This document shows, piece after piece, positions 63,938-64,000 of a stretch of 64,000 nt of DNA; the stretch's first letter is position 1; every line of letters begins with the position of its first letter. This DNA is from an uncultured Cryomorphaceae bacterium (lineage in GTDB: Bacteria; Bacteroidota; Bacteroidia; Flavobacteriales; Schleiferiaceae): the NCBI GenBank assembly GCA_913043005.1, contig CAJWKU010000001.1:1-64000 (forward strand), written 5' to 3'. Made by a program: the position numbers and the translations under genes. The notes beneath the pieces were generated by a model. That model was not told where the DNA came from and did not search any database. It saw nothing but the letters and a program-made list of their open reading frames with translations.

Positions 63938-64000
63938 TTATAAAAAGGGACCCGATCTTGAATATTCATATCGATTAAAGTCCATCTCTTTTGAAAAAAT
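63938..64000 (-). CDS. C-terminal end of an open frame running off the right edge
   Basis: The last 20 codons before a TAA at 63940-63938 are open to the window edge (IFSKEMDFNRYEYSRSGPFL) and end 12 nt upstream of the UbiA start. The spacing suits an upstream operon gene, but 20 residues are too few to identify or even to prove coding. Confidence 0.35.
   Translation of the reverse strand: MFSKEMDFNRYEYSRSGPFL

Overview
This is an AT-rich, very gene-dense window with no insertion sequence, integrase, CRISPR array or rRNA. It reads as the chromosome of a member of the Bacteroidota, most likely a free-living (plausibly marine) Flavobacteriales-type bacterium. Several signs point there: type IX secretion (T9SS) sorting domains on three large secreted proteins and a stand-alone CHU_C domain; promoters of the Bacteroidota form TTTG-N19..21-TAnnTTTG; little sign of Shine-Dalgarno sites; a TonB-dependent receptor; and the gene order pdxJ / CBS - nadK - DUF6089 - uppS - bamA - ompH - ompH - murI, which I know from this phylum. 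No stretch over 300 bases lacks a gene. The longest gaps are 817-1033, 38130-38356 (tRNA and terminators) and 43163-43345.

Layout. 1-816: leftward sulfate-activation genes (cysC, cysD, cut by the edge). 1034-4637: a GT39-like membrane glycosyltransferase facing a secreted M43 metalloprotease. 4750-9221: translation block rplM-rpsI-rpsB-tsf-pyrH-frr plus a MarR regulator. 9182-12007 (leftward): pgi, a gamma-carbonic-anhydrase-like protein and an NfuA-type Fe-S scaffold. 12099-21723 (rightward): lepB, an unknown secreted protein, an acyl-CoA carboxylase beta subunit, an ABC exporter, an RsmB-like methyltransferase, murQ and a carotenoid desaturase-like enzyme, several overlapping by 1-22 nt. 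21706-29148 (leftward): murI, two Skp/OmpH, bamA, uppS, DUF6089, nadK and a CBS protein, that is, envelope assembly. 29252-36418: pdxJ, a hydrolase, DUF2141, CHU_C, AsmA-like, RluB-like and LD-carboxypeptidase. 36459-38223: a short metG and tRNA-Arg(CCU). 38357-43162: a 1,601-residue T9SS adhesin-like protein.

43346-49796 is the most accessory-looking part. It holds two PAPS-type sulfotransferases, an arylsulfotransferase-like beta-propeller protein and a 45-residue membrane peptide that is easy to miss; the last three of these genes (counting one of the sulfotransferases) form a tight leftward operon. With cysC/cysD at the left edge this suggests the organism sulfates a lipid or surface glycan. 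49880-59147: a T9SS Asp-box propeller protein, a GT4 glycosyltransferase, a TonB receptor behind a perfect palindrome, and a GapN-like dehydrogenase.

59172-63925 is a tight leftward four-gene operon: UbiA-family prenyltransferase, PEP-synthase/rifampin-phosphotransferase-like phosphotransferase, GNAT-like protein and a dolichol/phytol-kinase-like membrane enzyme. It looks like an undescribed isoprenoid or lipid pathway. It and the sulfation operon are the two best candidates for new biology here.
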